This document shows positions 1 through 11,934 of a DNA stretch of 64,000 nt, piece after piece (position 1 is the stretch's first letter; every line of letters starts with the position of its first letter). The DNA comes from Rhodamnia argentea (taxonomy: Eukaryota; Streptophyta; Magnoliopsida; Myrtales; Myrtaceae), in the NCBI RefSeq assembly GCF_020921035.1, contig NC_063150.1, positions 30,241,826 to 30,305,825 of the forward strand, read 5' to 3'. A program made the translations under genes and the position numbers. The notes beneath the pieces were generated by a model, which was not told where the DNA came from, did not search any database, and saw only the letters and a list, made by a program, of their open reading frames with translations.

Positions 1-3000
1 CATTTCATGATGGAACTTTCAAACTTCATCTTGCTCCAAGGGACCTTGCTCCTCACCCGCTTGATACTTTAAGATTCTCATTTTCCTTTTCATCACAAGA
101 GTGATCATCGATCGGGTTATGAGAAATGAATCCGCCGCTCAAGTTGGTTTAAGCAAGGGATAAATGTATATGGTGTAGAAAAGAAATGCTCTTCGTCATT
201 TCTAGGGCACTTGAGATAATGCAAAACTCGTATGTAATAAATAAACTCGAAGATTGATACAAGTGAAAGCAAGAAAATTTTAACCATTCTTTGATTCGAG
301 AATTGCCCCGGTGTGGGGTTGTTCCTGACAGGGGTATGAAATGAGATTGCGGTTCAAAAGGGGTTTAGCAAAGGGCAACCTGTAGTGTTTGGATAGAGGA
401 AATAAATGCCTCATATCATCTTGGTTGTCATACTTCTCGCGAGATAACCCTTTACCTTGTGAGCATGGAAATTCTCACTCGGCTCACCGGGGATCCAGAA
501 CGTGTATGGAAATGGCTTGCCTTTCGTCATCCCGAGATTTTCTCATTCGATATGATCATTTGGACCACAAAGATTGCTTGATTTAAATTATCTCCCAATA
601 AAGAATTGCAATACAGACAAAAATTTGATGAAATGAAATTCAATTTGATTTAATTATTCACAAAAAAAAATGCAAATCAAGTATATTCAGATGTGAAAGA
701 AATCTCGAGGAATGGGGAGATAGAAACGCGCATGAGATCAGTCAATCGAGGACTTGAGATGCTCTAGCTATTTGGAGATGACTATATGTTTATCATGTGC
801 TCCCGCAAGGAGGAAAAAGAGTGTCACATTGAGAATAACATAAGATAGAGAAAGAGGTACTTCCCTTCCCAAGTCGGAGTTTGCTGTCGATTTGCCCCAT
901 TTTCTATCGGAATGGATCATGTCCAATGATCGTGACATTGCCATGAAGGGGGATTGGAAGTGCCTCCGGATGTGCCTCAAGTTGGGAGTTCATGATAATC
1001 GCTTCTTCCGTTGATCCTGCGATGAGGAAAATCGGACATTATTTTTTAGGAATGATCAAACTTGGTGAGAGATATGTTCCTCTGAAGATTAGGATGCATG
1101 TCGGGACGTGGCCCAATGATTAAGCTTCATTTGTCTAATGGCCCGATACACGATTTGCTGCCCGCCTCTTAGAAATTCCTGAAACATCTAATAAATGAGT
1201 CAAATAGATAAACAGGGTTAAGCATGCAGCATTATTTCGAACATTTTACAAAACATTTTGATTTTAGAAAACCTCGGGACGAGATATCTTGGAGAAGCCC
1301 AACCCTCGGTGCTTACCATAGATGACATATTTTTTATCGTTGGTTATCGTCATCGGGTTAGTTTGAGATACTTCGACAAGATTCAAAATATAATGAAAAA
1401 CATCTGTAATTTTATTGATAACTCAACAAATTACATCTTATTGAATTCAAAATGCGGAAAACTCCTCGACGGTGAGAAATTTGACTCTGACAATCAACTT
1501 AGGAAATGAAAATGCAACATAAACACCTAAAAAGCAAGAAATATCCCACGCAGGGGATTGCATAAAAATAAATAAGTTACTAATTTAGGTCTTTGCCCGC
1601 CTCCCCAAAAACAAGATTAATTGCCCCCGTGATCGGGTAGCGGATTACTACGAACGTTTGGTCGTGCGGTCGGCTGGAGTACAAATGCCCCCGTGTCTAA
1701 CGGATCTTGGATTCGATTTTTTAGCACCCCGCACTCATCGGTTGAATGACCGGGTTCTCCCCTATGGTAGTCACACTTCTTAGATGGGTCATAGTTGCGG
1801 AAGGATGCGTGATTGGGTCGTTGTGGTTCTGATGTCAACAACCCCTTCTTTTGTAATACAGCAAAAACCCGTGACACTGTTCCAGGAAGAGGAGTATATT
1901 GCCGAGGCTTACGTTGATAAGTCCGCTGATTTTGTTGACTAGAGCCGGCTTGCTGTTGAGCGGCAAACCGCTTTCCAGGATTCTGAGCCACAGCTTTTTG
2001 GGCATAGACCATGTTCACCTCAGCTGTCGGTTCTTTCTTTACTAGAGGACGCTTGCTTGCTGAACTATTATCACCGAGCCATCCCCTCTTCATAGCAATC
2101 TCAATATCTTCACCCATTATAACGAGTTGACCGAAAGATTGGGCTGCGGTTCCTACCAATCGTGATCTCATAGCTTGGGGAAGAGTAGACACAAATAGCC
2201 TCATTAGCTCACGCTCGGGAGGCTCGGGCCTTAGTTGAGATGCGATATTCCTCCATCTAGTGGCATACTGCTTGAGATTCTCTCCCTTTTTCATCTCGGC
2301 TTGCTCAAGGTCTTCCCTAGAAACAAGAATATCCAGGTTGAATCTGAAATGCTTGACAAAAGCATTGGCCGCCTCTTCCCGTTCTCCATCCGGTTAATTT
2401 TAAAGTCAATGTACCATCTCATTGCTGCATCCTTGAGACCGGCTTGAAAAGTTTGGACCATGAAGGGGCCATTGGATATGTACTTATACATCAATGATTG
2501 GTACATCCGAATATGCTGGATAGGGTTGGAGGTGCCCTCATACTTCTCAAAATCTGGCATTTTGAACTTTTCCGGCACTTGCACCTTAGCATAAATGGAG
2601 AAGTCAATGGGAGGCGGGTGGTGCGAGCCCTCTACCTCGCGAAGCCTCCGATCAAGCTTGGCCAATAGCTTTGCACTTTCATCATTTGATGGTTCAGCCA
2701 CGGGAATCTGGGAAGTATTGATCATAGGGGGTGTGGTCACATTAGGTGCAATGGCATTAGTTCCAGTCATGATAAAATTCTCGAAGGGTAACGTCTCGTT
2801 GGCATCCACTTCCACAGCTTTATCGAACGAAGGCCTTGACGCATCGGCGGAACCATCTCCAATTGGGAACTTGAACTGGATTGTTGCTGCTGTTGGGCTT
2901 TGAACATGTCCATCAGTAAGGACATTTGTTCGGTTAGTCCTTTCATTTGTTCCTTCACCTTTTCTTCAACAAGCGCCGCAATTTCAGCTTTGTCGGCCAT

Positions 3001-4215
3001 CTTCCTTGTCCTAGACCGTGTGCCGTAGGGTTCTCGTGGAGGATCCGTAACAACCTAAATCCCTAAAAATAGTAAACACATGAATAAATACACTTGATGA
3101 GAATAGTAGGTCAATCCATGACATGTGCCTAGACTCTTTCCATTTGAGTGCAAATGGTGAGCAAGGTGAAAAGTGTAAACAAGACACCAATGCTCCATTT
3201 CGGAAAACCGTCGGTTTCGTCCAAAATTGCTGAAATCGAGATTGATTTGTTCTCATAAAAAATGCACCGATTCGAAAATTTTTAGGTGATAGATTAGAAT
3301 CTTGGAAATGTTTTTTCATGAAGACTTTGTGGGCCAATTCGAATGACAGAATTTTTTAAGGAAGACCAATAACATAAACAGTATCAAGAATACTCCAATG
3401 ATCCATAAAAATATTGAATAAATCAACCTAGATCATGGACTGACCCAAAATAAGATAAGGAAGAAAAAAAAGATAGGTTCAAGAAATTATCACCTTTAGG
3501 GAGAAAATGCCAATCACAAAGACATGCATATGAGTCGTGAGTTAAACTTATTCTAACTATCCTAAAGGCTGGCAAAATGAAGTGAAAGACTTACGGCAAG
3601 GCGACAATCTCGCGCACATAATCAAGATTAATCGGGATCCCACGATATAACCAGGATTAGCCGGATCATTTCAACTTCAGCTTCTCGAGTTAAAAATTAT
3701 AACCCCACTTTGGTAATCTTACCAAGCGTGGGTTCTAACTTTTGAAACTCATTTTTGAAGAGACAGTCGGGATCGAATTTGGACTAACTTTCAACCGTGA
3801 TCTCACGGAGAACGTTAGGATCCAATCTCGATACCATCCTAAAACTAGTGGCCCGAGTCCGACCACGGGTAGTGCATGATGTAGTGCTAAAGCAATTAAT
3901 CATGCACAACAATTAAATCCAATCACCGCTTCAAAATGTGCATAATTAAACAAACAATCCCAAACACCAATCAGTAAAACAAAGGGTTAGCCAAACACTC
4001 CTCCCCTTATAACTCCCAATCTGCAAAATCATTTAACACTATGGTTAAAGACTTACCTGGAGTCCAATTGCCAAACAAAAATGCGATTTTCCATGAAATT
4101 GCCGGCCTAAGTCCACTAAGGTGCTTTTTAATTTTTTCGAAAATTAAAGTGATTGATTAATCAAAATTTTTTTCGAGAAAATCAAGTTGTTCAAATCCCC
4201 AATGAGTCGCCAAGC
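1..4215 (-). mobile_element. Ty3-gypsy (Tat/Ogre-like) internal region with gag
   Basis: Internal part of an LTR retrotransposon read on the minus strand and cut by the left edge of the window. Gag-type coding lies at about 1617-3000. It has an acidic, Gln/Ser-rich N-terminal part, a retrotransposon gag core (around 2300-2700) and a Cys/His zinc-knuckle-like stretch near 1730-1800. The tail contains NPLPDHGG, a motif I associate with the gag end of plant Tat/Ogre-lineage elements. An untranslated leader of about 1.2 kb separates gag from the LTR that starts at 4215. The 1.6 kb left of gag shows no recognisable protease or reverse transcriptase, so the copy may be gag-only, or pol may lie outside the window. 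The copy looks broken, with a few breaks. The family assignment rests on motif recall. Confidence 0.72.
4197..4213 (-). other. Primer-binding site of the Tat/Ogre-like element
   Basis: Two bases inside the LTR edge, the minus strand reads TTGGCGACTCATTGGGGA. Plant Tat/Ogre-type elements commonly carry a similar TGGCGACTC primer-binding site complementary to a tRNA 3' end. Its position links the LTR at 4216-6822 to the gag on the same strand and sets the element's direction. Confidence 0.55.
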
Positions 4216-6822
4216 TGTCGCGACCTAAAAATTCGGAAAAATTTCCAGGCTAATGGATTATCGGGTTAATTATTTAACCAACCTAACTCGGACTCTCCCA
4301 AGTCCATACCAAATCGCAACTTAAGGTTCAATTGATTAACATGCAATATATTTTAATTTTGGAGCCGCCACTAATCATTTATGGTAGGTCGATTAGAAAC
4401 CTAAATAAAATAGCGGGAGAACTATTTTATTCCTACGAACCAGAGATGAAGAGTTCGGGGGACTTGATTACGCCAGATTACTCTAACGCCCTTTCGGTAC
4501 CATTTTATTTCATGAAAAATCATTAGAGAAGGCAACATTGATTTTAACCTAAGTCACTAACAAAGGTTATCATGCGGGTACACAATCAATTAATGAACAT
4601 CCAGAAGTCAATATAATCAAGGGAGCATGCGCCACACAAAATTATTTTTTTATTTTCGATTTTTATATGAATGCATGAGAGACTACACTATATGCAATGG
4701 CATGGATTAAATGCAAGACTAAACTAGATTACATGCAAACTAAATGAATGCACAAGTAGGACCATGATTAAATTAACTACGTGACACGTGTATTAATTAA
4801 AAAGAAGACATGCAATTCTAATATGCAATTTAAGCTAAAATGCAACCTAGTATGACATGGCAAGAAATAATGACATGGCAAAAATGACGTGGCAAGGATG
4901 ACATGGCATGGATGACATGGCAAGAATGAATGATTTTTTTATATTTTTCGGATGAATTAATTTCCTAAAATAGAACTATGTCAAAACAATTTTTATCTTG
5001 TATATTTTAGAGTTTACATTGACCTAAACCCTAATATATTGAAGATATATCATTTTAAACATAAGATTCTATTTAAACATGCAATTTCTATTCTAGTATG
5101 CAATCTAACCTAAAAAATTAGATATGCAATATCTACATGATGTTATTTTTTAAAAGATGCAATTTTCAGATATGCAAAGTGAATGAATGCAATTTTTTAG
5201 AATTTTTGAGATTACATCATGCGACGGGTATATTCTAAAAAATATGACAATCAAGCAATTCAAATCAAATGAGGAAAGTGAATATGCCAATCAATGTCAA
5301 ACAAGAAAGTGGATATATCAATCAAGTTTTGGAATATTTCGCGAATATTTGAGTCAATCTTTAATTCGTAATCCTACGATTAACGATTGAACCCAAATCC
5401 TTGCCTAATCGAGTATTCCATCAATAATCCTAAAGATGGACGTTCTCGATCATATGACAAGTTGCGGATTAGGAAAGGAAATTTTCCTAATCAACCTGTA
5501 TTTTAAAAAAATATCCACTTCGATGCAATATTTAGGATATGCAAATAAATCACAAAATAAGCAAGTGAATATATCAAAGCTCAAGATAGGAAACTTACCT
5601 TGTCTGCAAAATTTGCGCTTTCCTAATTTGGATTTTCGAACGACAAATTGCAGCCCTGCATTTGCCCTCACGGACCTGCTTGATGGGGGACCTTCCTTGC
5701 ACAGCTAGGACAACTTGAGGGACCGGCGGCTCAATGGGACTCCACGAGGATTCAAGGTGGGCAACTCGTCGTAGAGGCTATTCAAAATATCTGCTGATGT
5801 TGCTACGGTTCGTTGATATCTTCGGCGACGTAAACAATGTATTCTCCAAGTACAGTCCAAGCCTAGCGGCTTGTTGTTGGAGGTTCAACAACAAAATAGA
5901 GACCAATAGCTGCACGTGAACAAGACAAAACACGGAAAAATGTTTTAAAGGCTAACAAAAATCTGTTGATCTCTTTAGCAAGTCTGGACAAAATCCAGAG
6001 AAAACGAGCCCACACTCCAAGCTCTTCTCCCTTTTGTTGTGATGCTCGTTTTTAGGGGAACTCGTAGGAAGATGGTGCTGATTCGCCAAGGACCTCCAAT
6101 CGGTGACAACTGGCTTGTGGTGCAGGAAAGGAACAACCAGTTGTTGTCCTCTTGCTTGCCAACGGAAATAGAAGAGGAGGCTCTACGGAGGGAAGCTGCA
6201 GCGCAAGCTAGGGAAGGATCGCCAAGGACTTCTCTCCCGTTGTTCGCACGTTCTCTCTCTAATTTTTTTTAGTCAGCCCCCATAATCTCTTGCTAGGACC
6301 TTGTATTTATAGAGAGAATTGGCCTAGCTTGATGGGCAAGAATGCAATATTCACATATCCTTTTGGATGTGTATCTTAAAAATCTGAATATTTGATAAAT
6401 ATTCCCTCTTGGAGTGCAGTTATCAGCCAAAGAGACATGCAAATGTGCTAGCCGAATTGCACAATTTCTTTCCTATTTTCTAATAAAATATTCGGCTATA
6501 AGGAATATGCATGTGGGCTTGCCGTATTTTACGTGTGTATAGGCTTTTTGCGCAATCTTGAGCTCGAATAATTAATTAAAAGTGTCCAACACTTATTCAA
6601 ATTCGGCACACCCATTTCAAATGCCTTGCCCAAAAATGCCCTATTGCTCCTGCCCGTGAAATTTAAGTTCCAATTTGTGCCGCCGATGGTCCAATGCAAG
6701 ATGCAATGCATGAGTAAAAATTAAATATGCTAAAGATGATGAATTTTTTATGAGAACTAAAATTAGTTCTAGTTTTTTATCCATAAATGACTAAGAAAAT
6801 ATTCAAAATTTAGGTGTCAACA
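4216..6822 (-). mobile_element. LTR (about 2.6 kb) of the Tat/Ogre-like element
   Basis: The segment starts with TGTCGCGACC and ends with GGTGTCAACA, the TG...CA form of an LTR. The solo LTR at 21379-23880 is the same family: the first 400 bases (Pro-Ser-free AT-rich text with a shared GAGCCGCCACTAAT block) and the last 80 bases line up by eye. As the gag is on the minus strand, this is the 5' LTR of that element. It holds no host gene. The partner LTR would lie left of the window. Confidence 0.72.
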
Positions 6823-7290
6823 CTCATGTAAAGTCGCCAATTGTTTTTTGGTCTTTCTTTGAATCGTTGAAACAGGAAAAATCATAAAGTCTTTTTTGAC
6901 AGTGAGCAAAGTTTGAAATAGGCTACGGTAACACTCTTAAGTGATCGCTTCAAGTGATAACTATATCGGTTTTTCTCGCTCGAGGCATGAGAGTTCGAAT
7001 CACCACACTTGGTTACCCTCAGCCTGTAGGAATCTCTGCCTTCGACAATCACCTTGACATGTGACGTAGGAAATCGGTCAGGTGCTCAAAAACTCCCAAC
7101 GTCCTATTCTCGAAATGAAAAGATCCCCTGATAAAGTTTTCCATGTAAATCAATGGACTGATGACTCAAAATGCGGGGGAAGATCCTCATACATCCAGAT
7201 AATGTCCTCCTTCACTACAGGATGAACAGAAAGAGAAAATCAGACATTGCTTATGTCAATAGGTTTGTAAGGGGAGAAGAATAACATAAG
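6823..7290. other. Intergenic, possible tRNA-derived SINE remnant
   Basis: No gene is visible. Around 6930-7020 a stretch ends in GAGTTCGAATCACCAC, close to a pol III B-box, and could be a decayed tRNA-derived SINE on the plus strand. No matching A-box, tail or target duplication was clear, so this is only a suggestion. Confidence 0.25.
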
Positions 7291-8422
7291 GGCGAAAAGT
7301 TGTGTACGGCGCTTATTTTGGTGCCAAAAGTTTCATCCGGATAACTTAAGTGTTATTTTTTTTTTTAACAAAACAGACGTTTGATTGCCAACTCTGATAT
7401 GCATTGCTTTAATTCCGACGTGGCATTTTTTTTTATTAATATTTGAAGCCGATGTGGCTCGCCGGAGGTCCGGTCAACAATAAAAAAAGCTAAAAGCTAA
7501 AATAAATATTAAAAAATAAAAATACAAACTTAATTAGTTTAAAATATAAAAAGCTAAATATTGAAAAAATATATATTAGAAAATAAAATGTAGAAAATTT
7601 TATTTAAAATAAATTAAAAATAAGCTTAAAATTTAACAAAAAATATAAACATTTAAAAAAGGAAAAAAAAATCCCTCGCTGCATGGTTCTATATCATCTT
7701 CTTTTTTAAGCTTTTTTGTTAAATTTTTAAGCTAATTTTTCAATGCATTTTAAATGAAATTTGTATTTCAAATCTAATTTTATTTTTATTTTTTTTTAAT
7801 TTTAGCCAGGCTATTTTTTTTATATATTTTTTTTGTTAAAACTTTCAGCTAATTTTTCAATTTGTTTTAAATAAAATTTGTATTTTAGATTTTTTTGTTA
7901 ATTTTGCTTTTCTAAAAGCTAATTTTAATTTTTATAATTTTTATTAATTTTTTAAGTTTAGTCATTTTTTTTATTTTATCTATTTTTATTAAAAATTTCA
8001 ACTAAATTTTCAATTTATTTTAAATGAAATTTGTATTTTAATAATTTTTTATTTTTATTTTTATTTATTTTTATTTATTTTTTAAATTTTGGCCTTTTTT
8101 TAATAGATTTTTTTGTGTTTAAATTTTAAGCTAATTTTTCAATTTGTTTTAAATAGAATCTGTATTGTAAAAAAATATTAATTTTATTTTTTTCTAAGTC
8201 TAATTTATTTTTTAAATTTTTTAAAGTTTAGAAGTTCAAATGAACTTAATTTTTTTAAATAATGTTACTTTCTATTAAAAATTTAATTCAAAATGCCATG
8301 TATTAATTTGGCCGAATTTTCTTTTCGAAGGCATTAAAGTGATTGTTTTTTCCCTGATTTAGCACTTATGAGATCCGACAAAATTTTTTGGCATCAAAGT
8401 AAGTGTTGTACACAGCTTTTAG
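7291..8422. repeat. AT-rich TIR element (MITE-like, about 1.1 kb)
   Basis: The left end (GGCGAAAAGTTGTGTACGGC) and the reverse complement of the right end (ACTAAAAGCTGTGTACAACA) match over about 40-60 bases with mismatches, so these are long imperfect terminal inverted repeats. The inside is very AT-rich and has repeated A/T blocks that read almost the same on both strands. No transposase is present. A shorter related element lies at 45528-45890, with the same CGGCGCTCATTTT-like end. Confidence 0.6.
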
Positions 8423-8525
8423 TATTGATACTATTCTTCTTCCTACCAAAAAAAAAAAAAAAAAAAGACACCAACAATGAGAAAATCACGTCTAGAGAGA
8501 GACGGAGAAGAAACACACAAGAAAA

Positions 8526-9190
8526 ATGTCCATAGCTAGGGAAACACTTAAGTACAGCACCTATTAACTGCTAGATGAACTCAGCCGAGGCTGTTTCGGC
8601 ACGGTATTCCGCTGCTTCTCCCCGGCTGACAACTCCTTCGTTGCCTGCAAGGTCATCGACAAGCACCGGCTCTCCGATGCCACGGACCGCCAACGCCTCG
8701 TCAACGAAGCCAAGCTCGTGACCCTCCTCTCCCTTCACCCTCACCCTCACATCCTTCAAATCCTCTACACCTTGAGATCGACGACCGCCTCTTCCTCGCC
8801 CTAGAGCTCTATGAGCTTGACACTCTCCACGACCGTGTATTGTCCCGCAAGTTGCCCTCCCCGAGCCTGAGGCCACCGTGTGCATGGCGCAACTCCTCCT
8901 CGCCCTCGCACATTGGCACAGTGTTGTGCACCAGGACGTGAAGCCCGAGAATACATGTTCGATTCAAGGGGAGTCTTGAAACTGGCGGACTTTGGCTCCA
9001 GGGCCTAGTTGTACAAGGACGGGCCTATGGAGGGCATCGCGGGGACTCCGTTCTACATCGCACCAGCGGTGCCGATGGGGAGGAGGTGGATGTGTGGAGT
9101 GCCGGGGTGGTGTTGTACATGATGATCATGGGGTGGCCGCCGTTCCCAGGCAAGTCGGCCTCGAAGGTCTTCTAGGCCTTGAGTGAGTGC
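8526..9190 (+). pseudogene. PEP carboxylase kinase (PPCK-like) pseudogene
   Basis: Remains of a small Ser/Thr kinase of the phosphoenolpyruvate carboxylase kinase type, in a GC-rich island within AT-rich DNA. From an ATG at 8526 the reading includes LLDELSRGCFGTVFRCFSPA (glycine-rich loop), then VACKVIDKH (lysine of subdomain II), HQDVKPEN (catalytic loop, HRD changed to HQD), LADFGS (DFG) and GTPFYIAP, then [10 protein letters not shown]. Intact PPCKs are about 280 residues with almost only a kinase domain. This copy has in-frame stops (for example TAA about 13 codons in), several frame changes between the motifs, and no C-terminal lobe beyond about 9190. It is dead. A generic CDPK/SnRK fragment is the alternative, but the FGT..RCFSPA block favours PPCK. 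Confidence 0.75.
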
Positions 9191-9227
9191 TTCCAACTTG
9201 TTTGGCCATTGTGGCCATTGTTGAAGT

Positions 9228-9425
9228 TGTTGTCTCACATCGCTTGATAACGGGTCTTAGATGCTCTTTATATTCATGTGGTCTACTTCCACCTACTTGC
9301 TTAAACTTTTGGGTTAAACTTTCTAACATGATATCGTAGCTCGCGAAAGTGTGTTCACTAGCATTCATATGGTCTAGTTCCATCTACTAACTTAGTCTTT
9401 TGGGTTAGACTTTCTAACACCCATC
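9228..9425. repeat. Two imperfect direct repeats of about 60 bp
   Basis: The text around 9268-9325 (ATGTGGTCTACTTCCACCTA then TTTTGGGTTAAACTTTCTAACA) recurs at about 9362-9422 with some changes. It looks like an old LTR or MITE end, but I could not define borders. No gene is visible. Confidence 0.4.
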
Positions 9426-9439
9426 ATTGCATTAAAATG

Positions 9440-11050
9440 TTCAAAGCCCAATGATAGTAGATTTTGCAGGCCTTGAAAATGGCGTTGAAAGGTCTTATGC
9501 AGCTATAGACTTTTATTCTGCTATCGCTAGACAAAAAGAATTGGAGGAAAGTTCTTATCTGAATAAAACGGAAGTTTATTTGTTAGCTTCTTTTCAGCGT
9601 TTCCAGAAATTTAAGGAATGTCATGTTCGATTTAACGTGTTAACCTCTCCAAGATTAAGCAATCATCTTAATTTAGGGAATTGTACTTTTTAATCTTTTT
9701 GTGCCTCTCTTATTTTACTCCTCTTGCTCTGTTTTTGCTCTGTTTTTCTTGAGCAGGACACCCTCGGATCCTGAGTGGAGGGGAGACCGTGGACTTGCCT
9801 GATCTGACCTAAGAAAAGGTACATGTATGTCTCAGAAGTGCAAAGAGACTATCACTGTCAAAAATTGCGTATAGATGTTGCATATCGAGTGGGCCATATG
9901 AATAATTTTCTTGAGAAGATGACCAAGCTTGCATTGCATTTGTCTGATGCAACAAACTGAAGATTCCTGGGATGAACATGACTCCAATGACCCACCAAGC
10001 TTTATTTCTGGTGCGACTCTGCAGTTGGTGAGCGGCCACATGAGTCCGCCCCCACAAGTGCCAGCAGCTTCTTCTTCCCCCAGAATTTCAGCAAACATTG
10101 TTTTTAATTCTATCTTCTCTGGTTATTGTATAAACTAAGGTTTGTATGAGAATCTGAGACAGTATATAGATACTAGTGGCTGAAGAGTTTTTCTGGTCCT
10201 TCTCTTTTCGAATTTTTTCCTGATACTTGGAGAGAATAAAGGGTGTGAATAGAAGGTAAGAGACTTTACTTCTGCTTTTATGAAAGGATGGTTTGCCTTC
10301 AATTAAGAATGTAAATTAAATTTGCAGAAGAATTGGATTTGGGCTGCCCCCTTCTTTTGTGGAGAATCAGTGCCTTTGTGCCAATGATGGATGGTTATTG
10401 GACGATGAACTACGGAAATTACAGTCTCCTTCACTTGGAGTCCAAGTTGATAAAGAGCTGGTTTAATATCATTTGCAGAATCCGAGGCAAACCAATAGAC
10501 ACACCAGATGCTCCTAGAGGGTTTCCGATAGAATCGTTAACCGAACAATTTAGAAGATTAAATCTCCAGAGAATGTGGGGACGTTTTTCTTGTTCCTTAT
10601 CGAGCTACTCGGTGGAGAAACAATGCGACGACATTTCGATATCGGGCATGGACAAGACACTAGAGGATACCTCGCGGAGCGAATAAATTCTACTGAAAAT
10701 GATGGCAAAATTGTGGAGAGGGGGAAGAATTTGCTACTAGGGATGCAATCTAGAAGTCCGAGTTTACTAAATTCTCTGAGAACATCTGAATGATTTGAAA
10801 TAAACTAAAGGTTTAAGGAGTCAATTCTGCCGCTCTATCACATGGCTGTCTTTACTTTTATGAAAGAAAATGGGACAACTGAAACTTGGGGCTTTTGTGG
10901 AGAAGTCAAGTGTGTCCTCTGGTCGAATTTGCAGAAAGACATATACTCCTACTGAAATAGGGCAAAAACAACGGCAACCACGACCACGACGATGACAACA
11001 ACAACAATAATAATAAAATCCCAATCTTTCAGCCACAATACATGCTGTTA
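9440..11050. repeat. NLR-linked duplicated block, copy 1
   Basis: This stretch lies downstream of NLR1. It has a diverged copy at 43050-44400 and a partial copy at 36290-36690, in the same order and orientation. Shared marks include TTGAGCAGGACACCCTCGG (9752) against TTGAGCAGGACGTCCTGGG (43202), a block ending in ACTAGTGGCTGAAGAG, and an intron-acceptor-like TTTGCAG followed by an exon-like stretch near 10325-10470 that reads NDGWLLDDELRKLQSPSL. Its last part (10700-10890) also matches the downstream flanks of NLR3 and NLR4. It is probably carried along with the NLR genes, perhaps with relics of another host gene that I do not recognise. Confidence 0.55.
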
Positions 11051-11934
11051 TTACAAAATACTGACATTATTAGGACATTTAAATATTAAATTATGCTTTC
11101 ATATAATAACTTAAGCTCGCGGTATCGGAGCAGAAGGTTCGAGATCAAATCTATCCAATTCCGTTATTTATACCTCCCTAATTATAAATTTTCATGCTCA
11201 GTTTTAGGTCATCTACCAGCTTACGCTTTTAGTACAGCTAATCGCAATCCTATGAAATCCGTCAACCTCGTCCCTTTTATTTTCTATTGACAAAAACTCT
11301 ATGCCAAATAAAGTCGGATGCAATGATGCTCGCGAAATCAATAGCACCGCACCTTTCCAGTGGGGCCCAACTTAGCCATTGATAAATGTTGCGTGGAATA
11401 AATCATGAATTGAGAGAGCACGCAAATGGATCCATAAGAATAGAAGACCGTTGCAATGCACGAGATTAGGAGAGCATCCTTTTTTTACTCTTCTCATTAC
11501 GAAGATATTAGTAATGAATTTTTACACTCTTTTAACTTTTGTGGCTAATCTGCATTCCCTTCATTTTGAGTATACGCAACTTTTCTAATGACAAACTTCT
11601 AGTTTTGCCTAATCTAAAGATTCTTATTAATGTGCTTTAGATGAATTCCTCCCATATCTGTATTTTCGCAGGTCCTATTAATATGTTTCGCAGGTACTTG
11701 TGTACCCACGTGTGATTTTTTCCAATAGGGAAATTGTAATACATTGTTATTTATTTAGGTCAATTAATGCAAGAAAAATCAGAAACAATTGCAATGATCT
11801 CCAAATAAGGTAACGACAACAACGAGAAGATAGCATATTGATAAAAGGAAGAAATCACAAAGAAAAGCACCAGAGTATTTCCTCTTCTTTCCCTCAGGGA
11901 TCAATGGACGGAGCAAGGGGAGTGGCGGAGGGGC
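11051..11934. other. NLR1 downstream flank, no gene seen
   Basis: AT-rich DNA with no convincing gene. The last 130 bases (about 11800-11934) match the downstream flanks of NLR3 (25480-25670) and NLR4 (39270-39466) and the orphan flank at 36848-37076, so they belong to the duplicated NLR unit. Confidence 0.5.
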
